64,000 nucleotides of DNA from Hetaerina americana (taxonomy: Eukaryota; Arthropoda; Insecta; Odonata; Calopterygidae). The stretch is from NCBI GenBank assembly GCA_022747635.1, contig JAKTNV010000009.1:5531204-5595203 (forward strand). The letters run 5' to 3'. Numbering within the stretch: the stretch's first letter is position 1; every line of letters starts with the position of its first letter. The notes beneath the pieces are model-generated. The model worked only from the letters and a program-made list of their open reading frames with translations. It did no database searches and was not told the origin of the DNA. Below are positions 33,990 through 45,619 of this stretch, in pieces. The position numbers and the translations under genes are program-made.

Positions 33990-34610
33990 AAATAGTAGCA
34001 TTTAAAAGTACACTCACACGGTAAATTGTTTCAGCTTTTGGCATCCTCCGAGGCCCTCTTCAAGTAAGACTGAAAATATGCTTGAGAGTGCAAATATACA
34101 AAGGCACCACACTTCCCCGGGGAGGGGAGGTGTGGTGCAGGGAGCGCTGGGAGGGAAATTAAAGGTGGCGGTTAAGGGTGGGAATTTTGAAAGATCGGAA
34201 AGCTAATATTTAGGCGTATTCTCGAGTTCTTACCTCTATATTGGTAGCTGAATCGGGTTTGGATTCAAGGATGTTAAGGGCAACACACTGGTCGAATGAA
34301 AGCTTGTGGGAATTGGCGAGTAAATCGATAGGAAGAGAAGAGAGTGAGACAGAATTGCAGGAGTACCGGTGATTTTTCATTCGAATGAATAAGGGGATAA
34401 TGCATTCGCCTATGTAAAATGAAGTGCAATTTTTGCATGACAAAAGATAAATAATGTTTTTTGAGAGGCAATTAGCGTGAGAACGAGGTGATGGAGCAAT
34501 GAGGGGATACAGGGAGAGGGTTGTAGATGTTATAAGTAAACATGTTTTACTTCGGGGTCGGTTGCAAGTTGGGGAAATATAAGGAGGTTTGTCACGGGGG
34601 GGCGCCAAAG
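33990..34610 (-). mobile_element. Penelope-like element, 3' end
   Basis: The minus strand carries the GIY-YIG domain, a short spacer and then terminal-repeat-like sequence. This includes a 15-base-arm hairpin (34104-34118 with 34124-34138; GCACCACACTTCCCC type, one mismatch) and a TTGAAGAGGGCC...GCTGAAAC structure (34063-34029) like the hammerhead-type hairpins at 14.4 and 52.9 kb. The upstream RT is missing; an RTE fragment begins at about 34650. Confidence 0.7.
34210..34608 (-). pseudogene. Penelope-like GIY-YIG endonuclease fragment
   Basis: The 132-residue frame includes CNRPRSKTCLL, matching the Cys-containing linker of Penelope-like proteins (one Cys replaced by Ser). It is followed by NIIYLLSCKNCTSFYIGECIIPLFIRMKNHRYSC, a GIY-YIG nuclease core with LL-x10-YIG spacing and the R-x3-H block. 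In Penelope-like elements this domain follows the RT and cuts target DNA. The RT is absent, so this is a remnant, although the frame itself is open. Confidence 0.75.
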
Positions 34611-34649
34611 GCTACCTTCTTCCTCCCTTCATCCCGTCCACCATCCCTA

Positions 34650-34998
34650 TCCTGTTCCTTAGAAGAAGAGGTCGATAGGATAGTGATGGGGGATTGGAAT
34701 GCGACGGTAGGCGAAGGAAGAGATGGTGATGAGGTGGGGGACTACGGTTTAGGCACGAGGAATGACCACGGGGAGAAAGCAATTGAGTTCTGCCGGAGAC
34801 AGGGGTTAGTCATCACCAACACTTGGTTTACACACCACAGAAAACGCAGTTATACATGAAAAACACCAGGTGACTCAGAGTGGTATCAGCTAGATTATAT
34901 CCAGGATAGACACAGGTTTAGGAACAGTGTGATAAATTCGCACAGCTTCCTGGGAGCGGATGCGGACTCAGACCACAATTTAGTTGTTATGAAATGTA
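34650..34998 (+). mobile_element. RTE-like endonuclease fragment
   Basis: EEEVDRI joins directly to VMGDWNATVGEGRDGDEVGDYGLGTRNDHGEKAIEFCRRQGL. Compared with 59087-59470 it lacks 54 bases, removing 18 residues in frame; the break falls between two GATA repeats. After DSDHNLVVMKC it meets the 3' tail of the family-B LINE. A stop after KRSYT confirms it is non-functional. Confidence 0.8.
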
Positions 34999-37900
34999 CA
35001 TATACATCTACTTAATACCCCGCAAGCCGCCGCAAGGGCGTGTGGCGGGGGGTTTCAGGCCACCACCCATAATTTAGAAAAGAAAAAAAACCGAATGCAA
35101 TAACCACAAAATCATATACCCAAAAAGAAACTTGGCATAAATTCATGCATGAGCACTTACACCCCACACACATGCAAACACTCAATCTACACCTTACATA
35201 CACATGCACCTGAAAGTATACCTAACATCTCTATAGTGTTTAATTTTGTTCCGACTTGTAAATTCAACGTTTTTAATATTTCCAAACTGACTTCGGTTTC
35301 TTACTTTTATGATTTCTGATTGTTCGGGGAAAGAATGAGTATTTGTACCTATCTGTCCTGGAATCTATCTCCCTTAGTTTATATTTGTGGTCTGATCTAC
35401 CTAAGTAGTGTGGGGCCATTATAATTCCTTCAGTGTCATAGTTAAACTCGTTTGTTCTGAACCTTTCTAAAAGTCTAAGCCTCATTTGTTCCCTCCGCAC
35501 TTCAAGTGGTTCCCAGCCTAAATCCCCTAAGAGACCTGTCACATTTGTGTTCGTATCATAACAATTTTTAACGAATCTAGTGGATTTTCTCTGGACTTTA
35601 TTTAATTCTTTTTGCCAATTTTCTCCCAAGGATCCCAAATACTTGCGGCATATTCCAAATGAGTTCTTACTAGAGCAAAATAACACCTCTCTTTAACTTT
35701 CTCATTACATTTCCCCACCACCCGTTTTATGAAGCCAAGTTTCTTTAAAGCTGATCCGCATATTGTCCTTATATGTGCTCCCCATGAAAGGCGTGGTGTT
35801 AGAACTACCCCCAAATACTTATTTAACTTGATTTGCCGTAGTCAGTACTGAACCCTCTATTTTGTAGTTTATATCCTGTTCACCGCTTCCTCTGTTCAAA
35901 AATTTAAAAACTACGCATGTATCTATATTAGGTGTTAATCCCCATTTATTGCACCATTCTGAGATATTGTCTAAGTCTCTCGAGAGAAGCTCGCGATCTA
36001 GTTGGCTCCTTATTTCCCTGTATACCACCGTGTCGTCAGCAAATAACTTCATATTGCTACCAACGTGTGTGCTTACGTCATTAATGTATATTAAGAACCG
36101 AAGAGGCCCTATTACACTTCCCTGAGGGACGCCCGAAGTTATATCTCTATCTGTTGAGCACAACCGATCAATGACTACTATTTGTTTGCGATTTGACAAG
36201 AAGTCTCTGATCCAATTACTCATTTTCTCATTGATTCCATAGTATTTGAGTTTAATTAACAGTTTATTGATTGGGACTTTGTCGAAGGTTTTTTTGAAAT
36301 CCAGGAATACTGCATCGACTTGTGTGTTGTTTTCTCCCGATCTAAGTATATGTTGAATGAAGAGATCAAGTTGTGTTTCGCAAGATCTGCTCTTCCTAAA
36401 TCCGTTGTGGATTAGCATTTTCCAACTATCAAGAAATCTCATAATTTTAGTGACAATAATGTGTTCCAATATTTTACAAGAGATCGATGTAAAAGAAATG
36501 GGTCGGTAATTGGTTGGTTTATCCCTATCGCCGCCTTTATAGATGGGAGTTATATGGGCTAGCTTCCAGTCGCGAGGCACTGAGCCTTCTTCTATCGATT
36601 TTAGAAAAACAATATGTATAAACGGGGCAATGTCTTCAGCTAATTCCTTTAATATTCTAGCAGGTATTTCTTCCGGACCAGGTGCCTTGTGTGCTTTTAT
36701 ACTACGGAGCAGATGTACTACTCCCGGCTTGGTCAGTGTAAGATCGCTCATGTGTTCCCCGGGTGGGTGTCAAGGATCGTTTGGTGCGTTTGTGTTTTTA
36801 TTGTAGACCCTCTGGAAAAAATGGTTTAAAATATTTGCCATTTTAACGCTATCTGTAATGATTTCTCCATTTTCTGTCTTTAAAGAATGAACAGTTGGAC
36901 GTTTACCCTGTATTTCCCTAACGTAGGACCAGAATGACTTTGGATTTTCCTCAATATATTCGCTTAGCATTTTAGATTTAAAAGAGTGTAGTGCTGTGCG
37001 CATAATACTTTTCGTCTTACTACGATATTCTTTTTGTTGCTCTTTGGATGTATTCACATAAACTATATCGTCACTTTTTAAACTCTTTTTGAAATTTGAC
37101 TGTAGCTTTCTTTGCCTTCTTAATGCCGATCTGACTTCCCCGTTCTACCATTTAGGTTCCTTACTGTCGCATTTGAGTTTGGACGGGATGTACGTCTTCA
37201 TTCCTCCGCGTAAAATATTTAAGAAATATTTCCAAGTGTTTTCTGTATTGGATGTCAGTGTTTTTGTCTTTTAGTCTGGTAATTTTATTTTTAAATATTC
37301 TCGTATTCCGTTAAAATTTGCCTTGTTTTATAGGTATATTTTACGCTTCTCTTTGTGTATTTTGACGAACTTAGTTTTTAATCTACAAGAATAGCGTTAT
37401 GGTCACTGATTCCGTCTATTATTTCAATGTTAGTAATGATTTCGGGCATAGAAGTCGCAGAGATGTCTAGTATGCTTTTGCCCCGTGTTGGTGATTTAAC
37501 AATTTGTTCTAAGAAGTGTTTTGTGAATATATGAAGGAGTTCTTGGCATGAATCTCTGTTTTTGGCAGATTTTCCTACGCAGTAGTTGTCCCAGTCAATT
37601 GACGGTAGATTTGTGTCACCAGCGATTATAATAATACTGTTGCTATGTCTGCTGCTGAGAGTGGATATTTGTTCGTCGAGCTTGTGTAGGACATCTGTGT
37701 TAGAATCTTGCGGTCTATAAAATGAACACACGAATAGGCTTCTGAGGTTGTAGTCCTTAATGTTGCACCAAACGCTTTCTATGTCATCTACGTCGCATTC
37801 ATATCGTTGGCTACTAAGATGTGACTTTACTGCAATGAATACTCCCCCACCCAATCAATTTGGTCTGTCCCTTCTGTAAATTGTGAAACCGTTTGGAAAA

Positions 37901-38300
37901 ACCTCATTGTTTGCTATATCTCCCGTGAGCCAACTTTCTGTTCCAACTACTATGTCTGCGTTTGTACTGACAAAAATATGTTCAATATCCGATATTTTGT
38001 TTCTAATGCTACGGCAGTTCAATGTTATAATTTAAATTTGGCCAATTACTTTTTGTTTTTCGGTTTTATGTACGCTAACAAAACTGTTTTGAGACGATTC
38101 GTGTTTAACAGAGATAAATGAATTACATTCACTCGCATTGCTAGCTGTTATGCATTTAGAAGCACCAATTTTATTAATTTTATTTGGGTTATATGTTGTT
38201 TTGACGCAAGTGTTTGTTTGTCCAATTTTTTTGGGGATATCTAGATGATTCATGGTGCAGATGTCTACGATTTTGTTCACGTAGGACATTTCTCTGACAT
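34999..38300 (-). mobile_element. CR1-like LINE, family B, decayed
   Basis: On the minus strand: ORF2 relics from 38289 to 35273, a short 3' UTR, the shared hairpin (35018-35052, identical in stem to family A) and a TAGATGTATATG tail. No ORF1 was recognised upstream, so the copy is probably 5'-truncated. ORF2 here begins with an in-frame ATG (38289), unlike family A. Confidence 0.8.
35273..38289 (-). pseudogene. CR1-like ORF2 with several lesions
   Basis: Reading down the minus strand: MSYVNKIVDICTMNHLDIPK, a stop just before IITLNCRSIRNK, endonuclease motifs (GTESWL, SDHNAILVD) with a TGA before LGGGVFIAVKSH, then a disrupted linker. The RT domain follows (KAHKAPGPEEIPARILK, NYRPISFTSISCKILEHII, FRKSRSCETQLDLF, GVPQGSVIGPLRFL, LFADDTVVYREI), then a stop and frameshift near 35819 and the C-terminal part ending SFFPRTIRNHKSKKPKSVWKY. 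The RT core (35819-36751) is one open frame; the whole is not functional. Confidence 0.8.
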
Positions 38301-38765
38301 TTTTCTAAACATTCAAGTAAAAAAATATTGAAAAAACTTCCGAGATACGTAAATTGTTACACCTGCTCTAGTTTTTTCCCTCCTATTTTAATGCTTAACT
38401 TATCCGTCTTCTTTCTGGATAACCGCACAACCTTTTTTATTTACATTCATCCTCGCCCCATATTCATCGCACAGAATTCCCGCAATCCGGTATAAGCTAT
38501 AGATAATTAAGGGTCCACCACTTACACCGAGATCCTGGTCAAAGCGAATTACTCAAGCAAAGCACTCTGAAATCGTTGCATTGAAATGCACATTAGGGGA
38601 TGGCGCCGTGAAAAGTTACTGTTTGGCATCTCCCGCAGTTTCTTCGGAATTACTTCCATGCTTGAAAAAAAGAAAACACAATGTAATATGGGGTCATCAT
38701 TGGTCGTTCATTCCCAAGATTCGTTGACTGCAGCCCTCTATCCTACCCAATATGACACTAATTGG
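38301..38765. other. spacer
   Basis: No feature recognised. GCATTTATCC/ATGCAATG-type short repeats occur at about 38790-38850 just beyond. Confidence 0.4.
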
Positions 38766-38769
38766 CTTA

Positions 38770-39190
38770 CTTCCTCGTAGATAGCGGATAAATTGCATCC
38801 ATTGCATGCCATTGCATCCATAAATGCAATGCCATGCATTTATCCCTTGGTCTTCCTCTTGAGACTCCTTCCTCTATTTTTCCCTCTATTATGTTCTTCA
38901 CGAATCCATTGTGCCTCAGGGTGTGGTGCCATTCCATCTGGTTCTTCTTTTCTCTATGGTGTTCCATAAGGTCCATTCTTCGTCTAATCTTCTGTATACG
39001 TCTTCATTTCTTATTTTATCCAATCATTTGACCTTAAGCATCCTCCTCCAGCACCAGGTTTCGAAGGATTCTAGTCTTTTCTGGTCTGCTTTTCCGATGG
39101 TCCATGCTTCTGATCCATAGAGTGCCACGCTCCATTCGAATGTTTTCACGTATTAATTCCTCGTCTGTAGTTCTATCTTCTTGAAACACA
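38770..39190 (-). mobile_element. RTE-like LINE C-terminal fragment
   Basis: The minus strand reads SMDHRKSRPEKTRILRNLVLEEDA and, in another frame, MDLMEHHREKKNQMEWHHTLRHNGFVKNIIEGKIEEGVSRGRPRDK. It matches the RTE ORF end, where 'W.GH.LRHNGF...EGK.EGKRGRGRPR' is characteristic. Frameshifted remnant. Confidence 0.7.
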
Positions 39191-39764
39191 GCAGTTGGAT
39201 TACGTGTATAATAATGAGTGATTTTTTTAAAATTCCGGATAGGACAGCGGCCGATGGCCAGCGTGTCCTGACCAGGGGAGAAGTCCCCTCCGCCCTGTGA
39301 CCCCGCCGTGGTATCTACGTATTTCGGCACGTGACGCGCCTGCCTCGGCAGCTTTAAACGGTCTCAATGCAACAGCGTGTCGAGTCGAGGATGTCCCTTT
39401 GACCTACTCCTCTCTCCCGCGTCACGCCTTCAGGGCACTCGTGAGCTGGTTCACGAGACTGTCGGGTTTGAGGCGGTCCGGTTTCAAATTCGGAGTGAAA
39501 ACACACCGCGATACTTCAAACGTTTCCAAATGCACTCCGAGATATCGGCTAATATAAATAGGACAAGGGATTCATAGAAATAAACACTTATGAAAGCATA
39601 TTCCCGGATTATTCTTCTTTTTTTGAGATTTTTGTGGAGTTATGTTAGTACAAAGTGGAGCAATAAATGTTCATTGTTTCACTGCACAAAGTTTTAAACG
39701 TTCAGATCTCATTCAATCACATACCTTTCATCTTTTCTTCCGTCTCATTTTAGAATATGTTTTG
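39191..39764. other. spacer
   Basis: No recognised gene. Two overlapping plus frames (39297-39557, 39377-39577) show no motif. Confidence 0.4.
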
Positions 39765-39860
39765 TATAATGGGATCCCCTCGAAGTTGGATTATTTGCCG
39801 AATTGTACCGGGATTAGCGTAGAGGAACCATTGGAAGAACTCACGTCTCACTTAATATCT
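39765..39860 (+). repeat. CR1-like family D scrap
   Basis: GGGATCCCCTCGAAGTTGGATTATTTGCCGAATTG matches GGATCCTCACGAAGTTGGATTAATTGCCGAATTG at 40282, inside a better copy. About 80 bases are recognisable. Confidence 0.55.
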
Positions 39861-40134
39861 CGGTAGTTCAAACCTCACGGATTTATTTGATGCTGGGAAC
39901 ACATCCTTCCTATCATCCTCCGCACTTCGATATCTGCTTGGCCTGGTTCAGACAGATGCTGTCGTCTTACCATATCTCATAATGAGATTAATGGAAATTG
40001 TACGAAAAACGAAAAAGGGAACGAAAAACAAACTGCACTAACTTTTTAAGTTCCTAAATTAGCAATAAGGATTAATATTAATGAAAAATATGTACACTAA
40101 AAAAAGCAAAATTCATTCCACCTATCACGACCTC

Positions 40135-40730
40135 TCTTAGAAGAAGCATATTCCGGAATTATAAGGACAAGCTAAAAAAAATTAGAATTTATTAGAAGAG
40201 TAAATGCGATGAAAAGGTCAAAAAAATGTTATCTTTCGCTGGTTAGGCCTAATTTATAGAATATGCAACTAGTATGAATAGGATCCTCACGAAGTTGGAT
40301 TAATTGCCGAATTGGATAACGTGCAGCGTAGAGGAGCTAGATTTGTGAAAAGCTGTTGTGACAAATTTAGCAGTCTGTCCAAATATCAGAGGATCTAGGT
40401 TGGAAACAATCAATGAAAAGAAGGTCAAGTTAAAGATTGAAGCTCTAGCATATGAATTGGAAGGGAGTCTCTTAAGCAGTGATGTTGAAAATGCATTATT
40501 ACCCCAATTGCACTGCGTTAGGAGAGGTCTTGCCAATGAAATTAGAGAGATTAAGGGTAGAACAGATAGATTTAAGATTTCATTTTCTCCACGAACGATA
40601 AGGGATCGGAATAACATTGTCCGACCGCGGTAGGGGTAAAAATATAGTATTCGGGTCAAAATTAGTCAGGCGTGTATTATCCCTCTGCCACACACCCTAT
40701 GGGTAGCTTCCAGGGTACTGAAATACCTCG
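40135..40730 (+). mobile_element. CR1-like LINE 3' fragment, family D
   Basis: Broken frames include VIFRWLGLIYR, DPHEVGLIAELDNVQRRGARFVKSCCDKFSSLSK and EIKGRTDRFKISFSPRTIRDRNNIVRPR. The latter is the recognisable C-terminus (plus strand to 40633). The shared hairpin in degraded form follows at 40678-40714. Stops and frameshifts are frequent. Confidence 0.7.
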
Positions 40731-40734
40731 TTTC

Positions 40735-41730
40735 CCTAATACCTTCCGCCCTTCCTTCTTACTCCTCTTTCCCTACTGTTCCCACCGCGTTTGTTTTCTT
40801 CAATTCACTTTGGATAATTTAACTCTGAGAATAATTTCTCACGGAGAGTGGGCAAAACTTTGCTCCCAAGGAAATATTTGCATTAATTATGTCACTAAAC
40901 ATATTTTTTGAATTTGTTTGTAACTTTTACGAGCCCTTTGTTTGTAGTGCTTGGTCACTAAGCCAAAGATATCCACTAAATATGCTGCCCACCAAAAAAT
41001 CGAAGAGGGTTTTTAATTTAATCGAAGTAAAAAAATTAAAAAATACCAGAAAAATTTTATAAGCCTATTTTTCTTCCTTGCATTTTTTTTATTTATGTAA
41101 TAAGTCACTTCGATCAATTCTAATCGTCCAAATATTCCCTATTCAGATATAACTAACGAGTGGACAACCGTGTGAGTAAAATGTTAAGAAGCAAATACAT
41201 GCAATACCGCAAAATCAGTACTCCCTATCGCGTATCTATGTCGTATGTTTTAGATTATCGTCAATGCATTACATTTTTTGACATCCATGTGAAACAGTAT
41301 TATAAAATATTATGCTGAATGAATTTTGAAATGGAATTTATGAGTTAAAACGTCCTATGTACTAAAGTGCTCAATGATTAACTTATTTTCGCATGTGTAG
41401 CGGTGATAAAATCGTTTCCTTACTTACGCCATCAGTGAATCCTCGTAAATGACATTATTGCGGCCTTGTTCGCAAAAAAGCATAACAACAATGCATGTCT
41501 TATGTCTTTTATAAATGTCTTGGCCTTCTTAGGACGATCACTGTTCATATATTAGGGTTTTATTTTTATGGAAATCCTGGCATGGACGGGACTTGTCACT
41601 ATTATTATTTTAAACTTTTTTACCTTTTTATTTGAATTTTAAAATGCTCCCACTCATCAGTTAGTTATAAACCCGCAAATACAAACAAGGGAAAGAAATT
41701 GATACTCAGATTGCCATGGTAAACGTCTTA
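40735..41730. other. AT-rich spacer
   Basis: No recognised gene or repeat. Confidence 0.45.
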
Positions 41731-41733
41731 ATA

Positions 41734-42672
41734 CAAGGTCTGTCCGAAAAGTAGTAGGACTTAGTCGATTAAAAAAATGTTATTGCCAGAATTGATGATG
41801 GATTCACTCAAAAGCCTTCGAAGTACCACCCTTGCGCTTCCACACACTCTTCCTTCGGGTCTTCCACGCCTCGTACGCCTTCTGGAAGGCGGTGCTCGGA
41901 ATAATGATAAAATCCCTCGTCACGGTAAGTTGTATCGCTTCCGTCGAGCCGTGGTGACGTCTTTTCAGCACGGATTTGAGGTGGCGGAAGAAAAAGAAGT
42001 CTGATGGAATTTTTTCAAAAACATTTTGATCCTCACTCCTCACATGGTCAAGAATCTCTCGGCAGATCCGCGGGCGAGTTTCCTTTTGTTCGTCCCAAAG
42101 CACTCGCGGCACCAACTTCGCACACACCTTTCTCATGCCCACATTTCCAGTCACAAGTCGATGCACATCACTTTTAGGGATGCCAATTTCATCAAAAGCC
42201 ATGCAAACACTTAATATATGCGATCCCTGTCCAACAAAGTCTTCACTCTCGCAATATTTTCGTTACTTTCTGAGGTTGAAGGGTGTCCTGAACGTTCGGC
42301 GTCCTCATCATCGTCTCTACCCTCCCGAATTGAATTGTGCCACTCAAAAACACACCCGAGCAAACCATGGCGTCATCACCATAAGCTACCTTGAGCATCT
42401 CATAAGTCTCTTTCCCGGCTTTGCCCAGTTTAACGCGAAATTTGATGGCGTAGCGCTGTTCCAATAATCGGTTAATGACGGAGCGTAAAGAGGGCACGTT
42501 ATAGAGATTTCGAAAACGAACGATCTGCACCCCCAAATGACAGGCAGGCAAATTCCAGTGGCCTCCCACCTCCACTGAGACTCCCCTCCCTCGTACCTAG
42601 CTAGAAAAACCGCCGCCCGTTCGTCTTTCCGGGAAAAAATAAGACATACTACTTGTAGGGCACACCTCGCAC
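41734..42672 (-). mobile_element. mariner element, internally deleted
   Basis: Diverged TIRs: left AAGGTCTGTCCGAAAAGTAG, right (reverse complement) GAGGTGTGCCCTACAAGTAG, both running into an AC/GTCTTA segment. The minus-strand transposase relic starts near 42485 (LLEQRYAIKFRVKLGKAGKETYEMLKVAYGDDA). It resumes as VGMRKVCAKLVPRVLWDEQKETRPRICREILDHV, then jumps to FFFFRHLKSVLKRRHHGSTEAIQ. The GDE and HDNAP catalytic blocks are missing. Confidence 0.8.
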
Positions 42673-42679
42673 AAAAACT

Positions 42680-43850
42680 AGCCACTTGAACACATCCCCC
42701 TCTTGAGAAGTTCTTCGCCGACCTTCATGTCTCCCTCTCTTCACTCTTCCAGCCTTCGCTTTCCATTTCATTGGAAGGGAATTCAACTAATGTGCTTCTG
42801 CGCCTTAATATCAGATATTTTTTCTTAGGCACATTCTACTTAATATGAGGGTAAGAAGGTGGGAGGAAGAGGTCAAATGAAGTCGACTCTATTCTTTTTT
42901 CTTCACGGAATTTTCGCTGTTTTTTCCAAGCCAGCCGATTGAAAATCGAAATCCATGTGGAAATATGTGACTGGTGTGTTTGGATGTATATTACAAATTG
43001 AAGTCACCAAGTCATAAAGCTCGTTTCTTACCCCAAACGTGGGGCAACATTATAATCGCTCCCGCTCCTATACCCACTTACTTCGAGAGCAATATCGGTG
43101 CGAAACAAACGGAATCCCTTCTGAGCATTAATAATGATGATTTTTGAAAGACATATCAGCTATATATTAAACTATATAAGTCTCAATGGTCAAGGCTCAA
43201 AGGTCCATTAAGTCTCAATGTGACAAAAATATGAAATTAAAAACAAAACATCGCTATTTGAAAATAATTCACGAGGAGTACGGAATTACAGGATATTGAT
43301 TATGGGTGATTGAAAAGTTAGTTGAGAAGGAAAAATCAACTCTTGAAAACTGTATTTTGGGGGAGATGCTAAATATCACATTAGAATCTAATGAGATAAA
43401 TGAGGGATTAGTTGGAAAAGAGGTCATGTTGCCCACTGCGAGGGGAAAGCACATAAAAACGGCAGTTCTTGTGAGACAACAGCTAGGTGCTTAGTACGAG
43501 GACATCAGATAATTGTCAATTATTCCAAGATAGAAATAAAAAACAAAACCTTGCAGAATGGGTGTGATACGAAATATATAGCGGAGCATAATGGATGGAG
43601 AGAATAAAGGACAAAGAATAATACAGGGCTGCGGTAAGAATCATTTTGGAATGAAATGGAGATAATTCATCTTCGAAATTTTTCACTGCTAACTTATTTT
43701 TAGCTAAGATGTTTAAAACATACTTCTTGGAATTTACATCCAACCACATGCTTCTCAGTGAATGAACAATGGAAAATATATATTCTATGATTTCATATGT
43801 AACTTTGTGAAAATACATTATCACTGAAGTAAAACGACACACAATCAATG
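42680..43850. other. AT-rich spacer
   Basis: No supported gene. Frames at 43306-43494 (plus) and 43516-43848 (minus) have no recognised domain. Confidence 0.4.
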
Positions 43851-43852
43851 TA

Positions 43853-44754
43853 CGGGGTGTGTCCCAAAATAAGTGGAATGATTATTTGCCACCAATGCAG
43901 TTGCCTGGAGTGAGGTGATTTTTGGTTGGAATGTATTGGGACATCCTGGAAAAGAAACGCGACCCACGTCCGTTAACTGTGGGCATTTGCAGTGCACGGA
44001 TTACTGCTGGACTGGACCCCAGTTCGACACTCACATCACGAATTCACGATGGAGCAGTGATATGCGATTCAATTGCGTAATAAGCTTGGAAAATTTGGTT
44101 GGGAGACCATGACCGTGGTTAAGGGTGCTTATGGAGATGGAGAAATGTCCCAAGTGATGGTGTTCTGCTTCCGCACAGGATTTTCTGGGAGGGTGGAGAG
44201 GAAGTTGGCGATGGGGAATGCCTTGGATGTCCATCAACAACTCAGTGTGATAAATATGTGTAAAAAGTGAGACAAATGCTCAATTCTAATTGACCCCCAA
44301 GTGTCAGGATGTTAGTAGAAGAGTGTAACATTCAGAAAACCTCAGTAAATTGTATTTTCACAGAAGATTTAGCCATGGGAAAGGTGTGCCGAGATGACCC
44401 CCAAAGTGCTGTCAGAAAACTGCTTGTGTGACCATCTTCTCTTGGACCACTGTGGAAGTGAGCCGAATCTTTCAGAATAGGTGGTTCCTGGTGACGCGAC
44501 ATGACTCTTTGAGTACGGTCCAAATACAATCCCTTTTGAGTACCATTTTGGACCACTGGATTATGTCAAAGAGGCTGTGTTGCCTGAACGAGGTTCATGT
44601 TGATGCCTTACAGGAAGCATACCACAACTGACGGAGGCACTGGCATCGTTGTGTCGATACATAAGGGTGCTCTTGTTAAGATTTTTAGCAATGTATACTT
44701 TTATCTGCAGTACATTTTTTCCCAGATATATTCCACTTATTTTTGGGGCAGGCC
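43853..44754 (+). mobile_element. mariner element, internally deleted
   Basis: TIRs share CCCAAAA(A)TAAGTGGAAT near both ends, flanked by TA (43851-43852 and 44755-44756). The plus-strand relic reads RNKLGKFGWETMTVVKGAYGDGEMSQVMVF, AEMTPKVLSENC, VVPGDAT-stop-LFEYGPN (the first Asp block), then skips to HFGPLDYVKEAV and a degraded C-terminus (DALQEAYHN). The HDNAP block with the second Asp is deleted and stops abound. Confidence 0.8.
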
Positions 44755-44769
44755 TAACATCTTCCCAAC

Positions 44770-44890
44770 GAATTTTTTATTTGGTACGACTAGATTCAAT
44801 GCAGCGGCGTCATCCTCAGGTACAAGGTGATCGGATAACGTCGATCCGTTGAAACTAGTCATACCTAATTAAAAATATGGTGGAAAGATG
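44770..44890 (+). repeat. Penelope-type hairpin repeat
   Basis: GGTACGACTAG (44781) pairs with CTAGTCATACC (44860) around an inner GCGGCGTCATCCTCAGG. The following AATTAAAAATATGGTGGAAAGATGCATCG aligns with the block after the hairpin at 1.1-1.25 kb. The element is next to the mariner at 43853-44754. Confidence 0.5.
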
Positions 44891-45119
44891 CATCGTATGT
44901 GCTTTTTTTAGCGTAAACGGAAAAGTTATTTTACCGTCAGCCATCCTGCTCGAATCACGTGCACCAACAAAGGGAGGCAAGGTGGTGGGAAGCGTTTTCT
45001 TACACCGAGGCCACAATTAACAATCTCGCAGCGACAAAAAAGAAGGGTGCACCAAAAAAGGACCACCTTACGTTGCCAATTTGCTCCCAGAAGATGCTCC
45101 TATCCCTCCGTGATAAATA

Positions 45120-45560
45120 ATCCGAAGCCGAGATAAGGATTTAGGAATGGGGGGGGCAGCGGTGCTGTTAGAGTGAAGGGGAGGAGGAGAGAAGCCCGAT
45201 GATGCGACGCGTGGGATCAATCAATCTCAACCGAGAACTCATCTTGCTCGCCGCCTTCCCGGGGGAGGAGGGGGAGGGAGACACGTGACCCCCCTCCCCC
45301 CCCCACACACACACGCCGCACGCTGCAACAAAAACGAAGCGCTCTCCGCTCACGTCCTGTGGCCTCCATTAAGGGGCTCCTCTCTCTCTCTCTCCTCCAC
45401 TCATTATCAATCACTCTCACCGCCGCCCCTCCCCCCCAACGCCCCGTGTGAACATCTCTCCTGCGCACAGACCACCCTCCCCCTCACCACCCGTGCCGTG
45501 GCTTGCCAATAGTGGGTGCGGCGTCGGCGGAACGCCCCTCCAGTTTCCTAAAACCCAGCG
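45120..45560. other. purine/pyrimidine island
   Basis: Purine-rich GGGGAGGAGGAG runs (45130-45290) are followed by CT- and C-rich runs (45290-45490), including (TC)n at 45380-45394. Gly/Arg- and Pro-rich frames are compositional. Confidence 0.4.
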
Positions 45561-45619
45561 GGAAAGAAGAGAGATGCTGCATTATTTATTTACGGCCGAG
45601 AGCCAAAAAGAATAAATAA

